Assembly (NCBI GenBank): GCA_017940955.1
Contig: JAGAXP010000029.1
Coordinates: 1-28,168 of the forward strand
DNA from: Oribacterium sp.
Lineage (GTDB): Bacteria; Bacillota_A; Clostridia; Lachnospirales; Lachnospiraceae
Reading direction: 5' to 3'
Length of the DNA: 28,168 nucleotides
Shown: in pieces, positions 7,497-16,190 of the stretch
Position numbering within the stretch: the stretch's first letter is position 1
How the letters are laid out: each line of letters opens with the position of its first letter
The notes under the pieces: generated by a model
Databases searched by the model: none
What the model was told of the DNA's origin: nothing
What the model saw: only the letters and a program-made list of their open reading frames with translations
Translations under genes and position numbers: made by a program

Positions 7497-7714
7497 GAGT
7501 GCAGTTTTTTGATTTAATATATAATTATTATTAGAAGAACAAACCTAGGGAATTGAATGTATCAGGATGCAATAATCGTCAGAATTTTCTATTTCAATAA
7601 TGGTTTAAAGGTATATAGAATAGATGTTTCAATCAATGCCATTTATACGTTAAAAATTAATAGTATTTAGAAATAATGCGTTAACTTGTACTTATTATGG
7701 TTTGGTGAAAAGAA
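7497..7714. other. Gap without a gene between licD and the deacetylase
   Basis: The 218 bp are very AT-rich. I see no ORF with coding character, no clear terminator stem with a T-run, and no convincing promoter, although an operon break here is plausible given the size. Confidence 0.4.
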
Positions 7715-8617
7715 ATGAAAAAAGTATTTTTGATAACGATAGATACTGAAGGTGATAATATTTGGGATAAAACCAAAATAACGGAAAAGATTACAACAAA
7801 AAATGCACGTTATCTTTTTCGCTTTCAAGAACTATGTGAAAAGTATGATTTTATTCCAACTTATCTAACTAATTATGAAATGATGCATGATGATGCAATG
7901 ATAGCTCTTGGTAGAGAGGGAGTAAAAAGAAAAACTCTTGAAATAGGTGCACATCTACATTCATGGAATCAGCCACCATATTTTCCGCTTATAAAACGAT
8001 TTGGAGAAAGAGGAATGCCATATGCTGGTGAATATCCCAAGATGATTGTTCAAAATAAAATACATTATTTAACCAAAGAATTACAGGATGTTTTTCAGTG
8101 TGATATTAAATCACATAGAGGTGGAAGATGGTTTTTAAATTATTCTATAGTGAATTATCTTGATCAAATGGGATATACAGTGGATTGCACATGTACACCG
8201 GGAATTGACTGGAGATGTACTCGAGGATGGTCGATGTTTTCGCGAGGAACAAATTGGAGCAGATTTAATAATACACCGTTCTACTTGTATGATAGTTCTG
8301 TGATGGAGATACCGGTATCAATAATAAGTATCAATAATAATGGTTATTACAGTTGGTTGAGACCAAGCTTGAATAATTTGCGAGAAATGAAGAAATTGCT
8401 TGATGTTCTTTATAAAGAAAACATATATGCAGAATTTATGTTACATTCATCTGAACTTATGCCAGGAGGTAGTCCTTGGTTTAATAATAGTGGGAAAATA
8501 GAACAGCTTTATTCAAATATTATAGGAATATTTGATTATGCAAGAGCTTTGGGATTTGAGGGTATGAGTTTAAAGGAATATGCTGAATATTTGAATGAAC
8601 AAAAAAGTTGCGTTTAA
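7715..8617 (+). CDS. WalW-like polysaccharide deacetylase-fold protein
   Basis: A 300-residue carbohydrate esterase 4 (NodB-fold) protein of the WalW type seen in LPS and capsule loci. Visible features are TIDTEGDNIW (8-17) with the catalytic-base/metal Asp pair, GAHLHSWNQPP (78-88) supplying the H-x3-type metal histidines, SHRGGRW (133-139), and LHSSELMPGG near the C-terminus. There is no signal peptide or TM helix, so it should act in the cytosol, on a lipid-linked or nucleotide-linked N-acetyl sugar, rather than on finished wall polymer. It opens the glycan operon, with GGTGAAAAG before ATG 7715. Deacetylase activity is expected from the fold but unproven for this subfamily. Confidence 0.82.
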   Translation: MKKVFLITIDTEGDNIWDKTKITEKITTKNARYLFRFQELCEKYDFIPTYLTNYEMMHDDAMIALGREGVKRKTLEIGAHLHSWNQPPYFPLIKRFGERGMPYAGEYPKMIVQNKIHYLTKELQDVFQCDIKSHRGGRWFLNYSIVNYLDQMGYTVDCTCTPGIDWRCTRGWSMFSRGTNWSRFNNTPFYLYDSSVMEIPVSIISINNNGYYSWLRPSLNNLREMKKLLDVLYKENIYAEFMLHSSELMPGGSPWFNNSGKIEQLYSNIIGIFDYARALGFEGMSLKEYAEYLNEQKSCV

Positions 8618-8677
8618 ATAGATCTTTGGTAATCAAATAATAGATGTACAAGAAGGACGATTTAAGGAAGTGATAAA

Positions 8678-9166
8678 ATGAATACTATAGTTGGATTTTC
8701 TGTGGCGATTGTAGCTGGAAGTGTTATTGGTATTATCACTGATGAAATCATTATCGGTAATAAGCATAAAAAGAAAATTAGAAAACTAAAAGAGAGTCAA
8801 TCAAAACTACAAGAATTTTATTTGATTCTTTTGCAATGGATTCGAGTAAAGCAGGAGAAAAAATCACTTGTTGATTATTTCAAACGAAATGGGATTTCTA
8901 CTATTGCAATTTATGGAATGCGAGAATTAGGTGAGGCATTGATAGAGGAACTAAGAGACACTGGGATAATCGTAAAGTATGGAATAGATAAAAATGCTGA
9001 TAATATTTTTGCCGAAGTAGATATGTATACTCCAGAGGAATCATTAGAACCTGTAGATGCCATTGTTGTTACCGCGGTTCATTATTATGACGAAATTGAG
9101 CAAGATTTAAAAGAAAAAACAAATGCTAAAATTGTTTCAATAGAAGATGTGGTATGGGAAGCTTGA
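8678..9166 (+). CDS. Membrane-anchored coiled coil plus Rossmann-like module
   Basis: A 162-residue protein with no catalytic domain that I can see. Residues 4-22 form one hydrophobic helix. Residues 28-62 are charged and heptad-like (KHKKKIRKLKESQSKLQEF), a probable short coiled coil. Residues 72-162 are a compact Rossmann-like module with strand-turn-helix IAIYGMRELGEAL, an acidic end of strand two (YGIDKNAD) and VDAIVVTAVHYYDEI. The glycine loop is degenerate (GMRELG). The same module is fused to enzymes in the following genes, so this protein may be a membrane docking partner; that is inference. The ribosome binding site AAGGAAGTGAT precedes ATG 8678. Its end overlaps the next coding region. 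Confidence 0.8.
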   Translation: MNTIVGFSVAIVAGSVIGIITDEIIIGNKHKKKIRKLKESQSKLQEFYLILLQWIRVKQEKKSLVDYFKRNGISTIAIYGMRELGEALIEELRDTGIIVKYGIDKNADNIFAEVDMYTPEESLEPVDAIVVTAVHYYDEIEQDLKEKTNAKIVSIEDVVWEA

Positions 9167-10311
9167 GAATCAAGAAAATTGCTATAATCATACATAGTAT
9201 TTGCGGTGGAGGTGCGGAACGAACAGCACAAACAATAGGGAATTATTATTTAGATAAAGGTCTTGATGTTTATTATTTTTTGTTAAGTAAAACAAATAGA
9301 ATGGCATATGCTATAAGGGGAAGAATTGTAAAACTAGATATTACTGATTGTTGTGAAAGCTGGAGTGAATTAGTACATTTGGCTATGATTCTAAGAAAAG
9401 CGAAGAAAGAATATGGCATTGATGTTTCATTATCGTTTATGGAAGAGGCTAATTTCTTAAATGTGATGTCAAGAGTTCATGACAAAATAGTGGTTAGCGT
9501 ACATACTACATTATCAAAAAGATATGATTTACAAGGGTTTTACTATGATAAAAGTAATATAAGGAGAGCATATAGAAGAGCGGATTATATAGTTGCAGTA
9601 AGTGAGTATGTAAAAGATGATTTGATTAGTAATTATCATATCAAAGAAAAAAAGATAAAAGTTATACCAAATCCTGCTATGAGCCATAGTCAAAAAGTCG
9701 ATGAGGAGTGGAGATATGGCGAAAAGGCAATCATTACCGTAGGAAGGTTAGAACCAGTAAAACAACATGATAGATTGATCCGAACATTTTCATATGTTAA
9801 AGATAGATGCCCAGAGTCGAATTTGGTTATAGTAGGGGAGGGAAGATTAAAAAGATATTTGGAAAAAGTATGTAGGGATTATAAAGTTGAGGAAAGCGTT
9901 TATTTTGTTGGATTTACAAATGCTCCAGAGTTTTATGAGAAAAATGCAAGGGTTTTTGTAATGACATCATATGTGGAAGGGTTCCCAAATGCGATAGTTG
10001 AAGCGATGATGCAAGGAACGCCTGTTATTACTACGGACTCGCCTGGAGGTTGTGGGGAAATTGTTGGTAAAGAGAAGTCATTAAATATTATTCAGTATTG
10101 TGAATATGGAATTCTGACACCATATATAGAAGGAAGAATCAAAAAACATGAATTCTTTACTTTGGAGGAAAAATTGTTAGGAGAGGCAATAGTTTCTGTA
10201 TTGGAGAATGAGGAGATTTATAAGCACTATACTTATAAATCTAGACTAAGAGCAGAACAGTATAGTTTGTCGAATATTATGAATGATTGGAATGTAGTTT
10301 TGCTATCATAA
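9154..10311 (+). CDS. GT4-family glycosyltransferase
   Basis: A GT-B fold glycosyltransferase of family GT4, 385 residues. It has the N-terminal acceptor motif GGGAERTAQTIG (18-29), donor-domain VGRLEPVKQHDRLI (196-209), VGEGRLK, and the E-x7-E motif EGFPNAIVE (275-283) that binds the nucleotide-sugar. It transfers a sugar from a nucleotide donor to a growing lipid-linked glycan at the cytosolic face. ATG 9154 overlaps the previous gene by 13 bp. TTG at 9163, four bases inside that gene's stop, would give the more typical start MRIKKIAIIIHS and is a real alternative. It is the only enzyme in this run without its own Rossmann module, and it overlaps the gene that encodes the module alone. Confidence 0.9.
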   Translation: MGSLRIKKIAIIIHSICGGGAERTAQTIGNYYLDKGLDVYYFLLSKTNRMAYAIRGRIVKLDITDCCESWSELVHLAMILRKAKKEYGIDVSLSFMEEANFLNVMSRVHDKIVVSVHTTLSKRYDLQGFYYDKSNIRRAYRRADYIVAVSEYVKDDLISNYHIKEKKIKVIPNPAMSHSQKVDEEWRYGEKAIITVGRLEPVKQHDRLIRTFSYVKDRCPESNLVIVGEGRLKRYLEKVCRDYKVEESVYFVGFTNAPEFYEKNARVFVMTSYVEGFPNAIVEAMMQGTPVITTDSPGGCGEIVGKEKSLNIIQYCEYGILTPYIEGRIKKHEFFTLEEKLLGEAIVSVLENEEIYKHYTYKSRLRAEQYSLSNIMNDWNVVLLS

Positions 10312-10335
10312 TAAACTAATAAAACAAGGATTAAT

Positions 10336-11445
10336 ATGGAAAAACAAGTTATAAGTTTGTTTTGTGAAAACATGCCTGTAAAAGTGGTGTTGTTCGGAAC
10401 GGGAAAAATAGGTACTGGTATTGGATACGAACACATTAAGGCTATGGGATTAACTGTAGCTTTTTTTTGCGATAATGACAAAAGTAAGTGGGGAAAAATA
10501 ATAAAAGATGATATTTATTGTATATCTCCAAAAGAATTATTAGAATATGATGATTGCGTTGTTTTTATTCTAACCAATCAGGTTGACAGTGCAATGATAA
10601 GAGAACAGCTTTTGTCAATGGGAAAGCAGAAAGTGATAGAGTTTAAAGAAATAGCGTATTGTGATGAGTATGTTGATAACGTGTTGAATTTAAAAGATAG
10701 TTCTCATATTGCATGTATTGAGGAGACGAAGGCACCGAAATATTCAAAGGATCTGGTTCATAACGAAAAAAATAAGAAAATAGCATTATATACATGTATT
10801 ACAGGAAATTATGAGCCTCTTATTGAACCTGCAGTCATAGAAAGGGATTATATAGATTATTATTATATATCTGAAAAAGCTCCAATACATAAAACTATAT
10901 ATAATTTTATAGATATTAAAGATATTTTGCCAAAGGAAGTTAGGGACTACATTCGACAAAATAGATTCTGTAAGATACTTGGATGTGATATTTTTAAAAA
11001 TTATCCTTATAGCATTTACATAGATGGTAAAGTTTTAGTTAATGGCAAGCTAAGTAAACACTTATCAAATATTAATGATACAGGTATAACTCTGCGAAAA
11101 GAGGAGCCACCGTTCGATTGTATATATAAAGAGGCCGCCTGGTCAATGACGGAATTTGCTCATAAAGAATTGATAAGACAACAAATGCAAAAATATTATA
11201 ATGAAGGCATGCCAAGACATTATGGTGCTTTTGATTGCACTTGCTTAATAAGAGATAATCAGAATGAGGCATTGAAGAAGGTAATGTTGGATTGGTGGAA
11301 TGAAGTTTTTAATTATAGTTTTAGGGATCAAAATTCTTTTACATATGCCTTATGGAAGAATGGCTATAGGTTTGATGATATAAAAGCAATGCCGGGAACT
11401 CTTAACAACGATGATGATTTATTACTAATAAGGGGACATAGATAA
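10336..11445 (+). CDS. Rossmann module plus DUF616/TOD1-like glycosyltransferase
   Basis: 369 residues in two domains. Residues 15-105 are the Rossmann-like module: KVVLFGTGKIGTGIG (glycine loop 21-26), an acidic end of strand two (FFCDNDKSKWG) and DCVVFILTNQVDSAMI. Residues 146-369 resemble DUF616/TOD1-type glycosyltransferases: KKIALYTCITGNYEPL, RQNRFCKILGCDIF, YSIYIDGKVLV (an Asp in the place of a DxD-type site), and FRDQNSFTYALWKNGY. The protein is cytosolic. It follows the GT4 gene after 24 bp and ends directly against the next ATG. Donor and acceptor are unknown; the DUF616 match rests on motif spacing and residue pattern. Confidence 0.78.
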   Translation: MEKQVISLFCENMPVKVVLFGTGKIGTGIGYEHIKAMGLTVAFFCDNDKSKWGKIIKDDIYCISPKELLEYDDCVVFILTNQVDSAMIREQLLSMGKQKVIEFKEIAYCDEYVDNVLNLKDSSHIACIEETKAPKYSKDLVHNEKNKKIALYTCITGNYEPLIEPAVIERDYIDYYYISEKAPIHKTIYNFIDIKDILPKEVRDYIRQNRFCKILGCDIFKNYPYSIYIDGKVLVNGKLSKHLSNINDTGITLRKEEPPFDCIYKEAAWSMTEFAHKELIRQQMQKYYNEGMPRHYGAFDCTCLIRDNQNEALKKVMLDWWNEVFNYSFRDQNSFTYALWKNGYRFDDIKAMPGTLNNDDDLLLIRGHR

Positions 11446-12519
11446 ATGAAGGCGATAGTTTATGGCGCTGGAGGAACTGCGAAGGAATTTTTTTTAAGGA
11501 AATCAATGAGCAATTGCTACAATATTATCGGTGTTATTGATAGTGATGAGAAGTTGAAAGGAACTAAGTTTTTTGATTATATTATTGCGGGTCCTGATGA
11601 TATTTCAAAATATGAATATGATGTAATAATAGTTTGTTCTTTGTGTTATGAAGAGATAGTGAAACGCTTAAAAGACGAGTTTTTAATACCGGCTGAAAAG
11701 GTTGTAACATATCAAAGCATTGATAAAAAAATCTGCGATCAAATTATTAAAAAATATGAGGACAATGTTGAACTGGATATGATTGATACACTTAATGAGT
11801 TTAGAAAAGGAACATCAAGCATATTGGGGGCATACAACCCGCCCTTTACAATTTATAATGAAGTATTACGAGACAAAGATGGATGGCCATTTATTTTTTT
11901 TCAAGATAAAAAAATGTATTACCCTTTTGACTATGTGTTTCTTCTTAAGAATGGTAAGGAAGTAGTTCCAGATATACTATATGAACAAGGGGAAGATTCG
12001 CCGCATCTTTATCTGCCAAGTGGATATACTATGCCAAATGAAGCAGTCATAGTTGATGCAGGCGTCTGCGAAGGGAATTTTGCACTAAGGTTTATTGATA
12101 CTGCAAAACGTATTTATTTGATTGAATCTGATAACAGATGGATGGAGGCACTAAAAAGAACATTTAAACCATACTCAAATAAGGTTGTATATGTTAACAA
12201 GTTTCTATCAGGTAGGGATAATTCTAAAGAAATAACTCTTGATAGGTTAATAGAAGACAGATTAGATTTTTTAAAAATGGATATAGAGGGAGCTGAAGTT
12301 GAAAGCTTACTAGGGGCCCGTAGAGTACTTACTTCAAATAATGTACAGTGTGCAGTGTGCAGTTATCATAGGCAATACGATGAAAAGTATATACAGTTCA
12401 TACTACAAGCGTATGGATATGATACTACAGCTTCAAAGGGATACATTTTTTTTCCGTATGATGAGAACATGGTTGATACGATGGATTTGAGGAAGGGCGT
12501 GGTTTACGCCAAAAAATAG
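11446..12519 (+). CDS. Rossmann module plus FkbM-family methyltransferase
   Basis: 357 residues. Residues 1-90 are the Rossmann-like module (KAIVYGAGGTAKEFF, IIGVIDSDEKLKG, YDVIIVCSLCYEEIV). Residues 195-350 are an FkbM-type SAM-dependent O-methyltransferase: VDAGVCEGNFALRF (203-212, motif I), IYLIESDNRW with the ribose-binding Glu, LDRLIEDRLDFLKMDIEGAE (to 284, the FkbM signature), and LLGARRVL. FkbM enzymes methylate hydroxyls, here probably of a glycan sugar. The ATG immediately follows the upstream stop, so translation is probably coupled. The linker at about 100-195 is of unknown role. Confidence 0.88.
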   Translation: MKAIVYGAGGTAKEFFLRKSMSNCYNIIGVIDSDEKLKGTKFFDYIIAGPDDISKYEYDVIIVCSLCYEEIVKRLKDEFLIPAEKVVTYQSIDKKICDQIIKKYEDNVELDMIDTLNEFRKGTSSILGAYNPPFTIYNEVLRDKDGWPFIFFQDKKMYYPFDYVFLLKNGKEVVPDILYEQGEDSPHLYLPSGYTMPNEAVIVDAGVCEGNFALRFIDTAKRIYLIESDNRWMEALKRTFKPYSNKVVYVNKFLSGRDNSKEITLDRLIEDRLDFLKMDIEGAEVESLLGARRVLTSNNVQCAVCSYHRQYDEKYIQFILQAYGYDTTASKGYIFFPYDENMVDTMDLRKGVVYAKK

Positions 12520-12538
12520 CGTGAAGGGGCATAATATA

Positions 12539-13477
12539 ATGCAAAATACGGTGATATATGGAACCGGAACATATGGAAAAAGGGTTTTGGATTGTCTAAA
12601 GATAAAAAAAGTTGCCGTAAGTATGTTCCTTGTGACTGAAAAAACCAATGAAGAAAGTATAGAGGGTATACCTGTGTATGGTCTTTCGGATATTGATATA
12701 AAGGTATTTACTGATACAAGTGTCATTGTTGCCGTAGACGAATGCCATCATGAGGATATAAAGAATGCGGTAATAGATAAGTTTGACAAAAATATATTAG
12801 AACATTTCTATTTTTATAAGAAAAATGATATAGATAAATTGTTTAGGGACACACATCCTTTTGATATGCGAGACTTTCTTTTGTCAGTAGAACCGGTTAG
12901 TAGATTGTATGGCTATGAACGTGGTACACCTGTAGACAGACTATATATAGAACGGTTTTTAAAGAAACAAAGCAGCAGAATAAAAAAAGCTGAATATATA
13001 CTAGAGGTTGGGGAAGATACATATAGCAAAAAGTATTTTCCAAATAGTAAACATGACATATTGGATTATTCCAAAGGAATGGATTTGACCAAAGAGGAAA
13101 CGCTTACTCAGAATATGTATGATGTATTTGTATGTACTCAAGTTTTTCATCAAATATATGATGTTAAGAGTGCTATAAAGGGGGCTTATTATCTTTTGAA
13201 ACATGGTGGCATAATGCTTGCTACTGTTTGTGGAAATATATCAAAGCTGGCAAGAAACGAAGAATATGAGCATTATTGGGGCTTTACAAGACTTTCGATT
13301 GGATTGTTGATAAAAGAAGTGTTTGGTGATGATGTTGAAATAGAATCATATGGAAATATAGCTATAGCCAACGCGTTTATTCAGGGTATCCCTGTTGAAG
13401 AAATAAAATTAAATCTGTTCGATATAAAGGATGAGGATTTTACCATTTGTATTAGCATAGCTGCAACGAAAAAATAA
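12539..13477 (+). CDS. Rossmann module plus class I SAM methyltransferase
   Basis: 312 residues from ATG 12539, which has GAAGGGG nine bases upstream; an in-frame GTG at 12521 is less likely. Residues 1-92 are the Rossmann-like module (TVIYGTGTYGKRVL, DTSVIVAVDECHHEDI). Its strand-two end (MFLVTEKTNEE) has Glu rather than Asp. Residues 150-312 are a class I (type 11-like) methyltransferase: ILEVGEDTYSKKYF (motif I, degenerate glycine loop), MYDVFVCTQVFHQIYD (motif IV region), and LLKHGGIMLATV (motif V-like). The weak glycine loop EVGED leaves some doubt about SAM binding. Substrate is unknown, probably a sugar of the same glycan. Confidence 0.8.
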   Translation: MQNTVIYGTGTYGKRVLDCLKIKKVAVSMFLVTEKTNEESIEGIPVYGLSDIDIKVFTDTSVIVAVDECHHEDIKNAVIDKFDKNILEHFYFYKKNDIDKLFRDTHPFDMRDFLLSVEPVSRLYGYERGTPVDRLYIERFLKKQSSRIKKAEYILEVGEDTYSKKYFPNSKHDILDYSKGMDLTKEETLTQNMYDVFVCTQVFHQIYDVKSAIKGAYYLLKHGGIMLATVCGNISKLARNEEYEHYWGFTRLSIGLLIKEVFGDDVEIESYGNIAIANAFIQGIPVEEIKLNLFDIKDEDFTICISIAATKK

Positions 13478-13496
13478 TTATTTGGGAGCATCTGAT

Positions 13497-14753
13497 ATGA
13501 ACGATTTGTATGCATTAATAAGAAAGTGTTCGGAATATAAATATGTATACATATATGGAGATGGAGAAGTAGGCCGTTTAATACGTGTATATTTGCATGA
13601 ACAAGAATTTGAGATATCAGGCTTTCTTACGACTTATAAACCCAAAAAGAAAATAATAATGGACGTACCAGTATGTAAGTTGGAATCACTAAAATCTGCT
13701 TCTGCTGATACGTTTATTATTATCTGCATGCATAAAAAGTGGTGGAATGAAGTTACAGGGTATATAAAAAAATATGGCTACAGTAATTATTTGGTTGTTG
13801 ATGAAAGTCTCAGATTAAGTGTTGAGAAGGAAACACTGTTTACTGATTTATACGATGATATTGATCATAGAATTAATGTTCTTTTGTATCATAGAGTAGA
13901 GAATCTTGAAACATCATATTCAATAATTGTTAATGAAAAGAATTTTGAGGATCAATTAAAGTATATTTGTACAAATTATAAAGTCTTAAGATGTGATGAG
14001 GATTGGTCTGGAGTTAATCAGAAATCTGTGGCGCTTACTTTTGATGATGGATATGTAGATTTTTATTCTAAGGCGTATCCTTTGCTAAAGAAATATAATG
14101 TGCCAGCAACAGTTTTTGTTTCTACTGGGGGAATAGACAATGATAACGAGTTTTGGTGGGATGAACTAGAGAATATTCTTAATCAATCGAGTCTGCCAGA
14201 TGTTATAAGGACTAGAAAAAAAGAGTTTCTTGTTAGAGATTATAATAATAGATCGGAATTGATTATGAATATAAGAGAAGAAATAATCAGTAATACGTAT
14301 CGATTGAGAGATGAAGAGATGATCTGTTTGAAAAATCAGGTGAATAAGGATTTAAAAAACAGACCTCAATATAGAACGATGAATACTAAAGAACTAAGGG
14401 ATATTGCTAAGGATCCGCTTATTACGATAGGGGCTCATACGATAAACCATATTCGTTGTGACATTGAAAGTGAGAGTGAACAGATAAAGGAAATAGAAAA
14501 ATCAAAGATTAAGCTCGAAGAAATAATCAATAAAGAGGTTGATCTGTTTGCATACCCTAACGGAAATATTGGCAGTAAGACCCGTAGTATTTTAAGAAAA
14601 CTGGATTTTTCGAGGGCTTTTACATGTGAACATGCTTGTATTGATCGGGATGAAAATGCTTTTGATATTCCAAGATCTGCTGTTCTTAATTGGGATTGTT
14701 CTCAAATAGAACGTAGATTTCGCGGTATATGGCAGACAAGCAAGGATATTTAA
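13497..14753 (+). CDS. Rossmann module plus NodB-type polysaccharide deacetylase
   Basis: 418 residues from ATG 13497, which has GGGAG eight bases upstream; an in-frame TTG at 13482 is less likely. Residues 14-100 are the Rossmann-like module (YVYIYGDGEVGRLI, DTFIIICMHKKWW). Its strand-two end has no acidic residue (GFLTTYKPKK). Residues 125-400 are a carbohydrate esterase 4 domain: LLYHRVE (129-135), TFDDGY (181-186, metal and base Asp), GAHTINH (312-318, the H-x3-H metal site) and FAYPNG. This is the family of PgdA/IcaB-like N-deacetylases, but those are exported and this protein has no signal peptide or TM helix, so it should act in the cytosol. It is a second, distinct deacetylase in the operon beside the WalW-like one. 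Confidence 0.87.
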   Translation: MNDLYALIRKCSEYKYVYIYGDGEVGRLIRVYLHEQEFEISGFLTTYKPKKKIIMDVPVCKLESLKSASADTFIIICMHKKWWNEVTGYIKKYGYSNYLVVDESLRLSVEKETLFTDLYDDIDHRINVLLYHRVENLETSYSIIVNEKNFEDQLKYICTNYKVLRCDEDWSGVNQKSVALTFDDGYVDFYSKAYPLLKKYNVPATVFVSTGGIDNDNEFWWDELENILNQSSLPDVIRTRKKEFLVRDYNNRSELIMNIREEIISNTYRLRDEEMICLKNQVNKDLKNRPQYRTMNTKELRDIAKDPLITIGAHTINHIRCDIESESEQIKEIEKSKIKLEEIINKEVDLFAYPNGNIGSKTRSILRKLDFSRAFTCEHACIDRDENAFDIPRSAVLNWDCSQIERRFRGIWQTSKDI

Positions 14754-14771
14754 AAAGGATTATGTTGATTC

Positions 14772-16187
14772 ATGCACGTTTATTTATATGGAAGTGGCAA
14801 TAGATGTAAAACTCTAATGGAACTAATTAAACTATCAGATGTTGAGATTGCAGGTGTTGTAGATAGCAATCCAAATAGATGTGGAGCTTTTATAAATGGT
14901 TATGAGATTTTGGCTGTAGATCAAATAAAGAATTGTACCAACGAATATGTTTGTGTGACTTTTTTTGGTGAAAATGATTACGAACCTGTATGGGAGGAAC
15001 TTGTAGAGAGATACAGTATTTCAAAGAATAGGCTGCTATCATTTCAATCTTTGATAAAAATCATTTATCAAAGATTGATGATGATTCCACTTTTGTCGGT
15101 TAATAATACATGTGTTAAGGCGATAATATCTGGAGCGTGGGCTTTTGGAGTAGGAGGTGTTGAAACTTGGATAAATGAAACTTTCTCAGTGTTGACACAG
15201 CAAAATAAAAATGTATATCTTCTTACAAAAGCGAATCAGTATAGTGGGAATCGTGAGGGCTTCGAAAGAGTAATTGATTTTTCTATTAAAGATTCATGCA
15301 GTTTTAAAATAAATGAAGTCGAAAGAACAAAAAACGAACTTATAAACCTAGCACCATGTGTGATTATTTGCTCTAGAGCTGATGAGGTGTTGTTGGCTGC
15401 AAGTTTGTTGCATAAAGCAAATCCAACCATTTTTAGAATTATAGTGGTGATTCATGGGTCATGTGATGGCATAATTCGGGATTTTTTTGCATATAATGAA
15501 GAAATTGAAAAATATTTATGTGTAAGTAGCCCGGCACAAAATGCATTAGTTGCTTTAGGTGTTGAAAAAGAACGAACAGAGATTATTATTTCGCCTATTA
15601 TAGATTTATTTAATAAAAAAAGGAATTATAGTCTAAACAAAGAAAAACCTATTAGGATTGGATACGCAGGACGAATTGAGGTGTTTCATAAGAGAGCAGA
15701 TTTATTGATACTGCTAATAAAAGAATTAGAACAGCGGAATGTTAATTATTATTTTGAAATAGTTGGGGATGGGAGTTTTGTACCAAATCTTAAAAATTTC
15801 ATAGAAAATAATAACCTATCAGGGAAAATAAACTATAAAGGATTGCTCGATAGGAAGTATATATTTGATTTTTGGAGAGATAAAGATATTGCTATAAATG
15901 TATCAGATTCTGAGGGACGCCCAATCTCAAATATTGAGGCGATGATAAGTGGAGCTGTTCCGGTGGTGACACGTTCGGTAGGTATCCTTGATGATGTAAT
16001 AAATGGTGTTACCGGGTATACCGTGGATATTGGAGATATGGAAAACATGGCTCGAGTTATAGAATGTATGTCAAACAACAGGAACTCTGTAAAGGAAATA
16101 GGCGAAAAAGCAGAAGCGAGTATGAGAAAGAAAACTGATATTCAGGCATATGTGTATCAATGGAACGAAATACTTAAGGGTAGATGA
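14772..16187 (+). CDS. Rossmann module plus GT4-family glycosyltransferase
   Basis: 471 residues. Residues 1-95 are the Rossmann-like module (HVYLYGSGNRCKTL, IAGVVDSNPNRCGAF, NEYVCVTFFGENDYEPV); the glycine loop is degenerate at its third Gly. Residues 110-471 are a GT-B fold, family GT4 enzyme: SGAWAFGVGGVETWI (acceptor loop), IGYAGRIEVFHKRADLLI (donor-domain start), EIVGDGSFVPNL, and SEGRPISNIEAMISG, whose E-x7-E pair contacts the donor. It is cytosolic, adding a sugar to a lipid-linked intermediate. It starts 18 bp after the deacetylase and ends 3 bp before the GT2 gene. The other GT4 enzyme in this operon lacks the module. Confidence 0.88.
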   Translation: MHVYLYGSGNRCKTLMELIKLSDVEIAGVVDSNPNRCGAFINGYEILAVDQIKNCTNEYVCVTFFGENDYEPVWEELVERYSISKNRLLSFQSLIKIIYQRLMMIPLLSVNNTCVKAIISGAWAFGVGGVETWINETFSVLTQQNKNVYLLTKANQYSGNREGFERVIDFSIKDSCSFKINEVERTKNELINLAPCVIICSRADEVLLAASLLHKANPTIFRIIVVIHGSCDGIIRDFFAYNEEIEKYLCVSSPAQNALVALGVEKERTEIIISPIIDLFNKKRNYSLNKEKPIRIGYAGRIEVFHKRADLLILLIKELEQRNVNYYFEIVGDGSFVPNLKNFIENNNLSGKINYKGLLDRKYIFDFWRDKDIAINVSDSEGRPISNIEAMISGAVPVVTRSVGILDDVINGVTGYTVDIGDMENMARVIECMSNNRNSVKEIGEKAEASMRKKTDIQAYVYQWNEILKGR

Positions 16188-16190
16188 AAA

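Noticed and set aside
9154..9166. Calling the GT4 start firmly at TTG 9163
   Set aside because: It gives a more typical N-terminus, but ATG 9154 is a stronger codon and neither has a clear ribosome binding site; left as an alternative.
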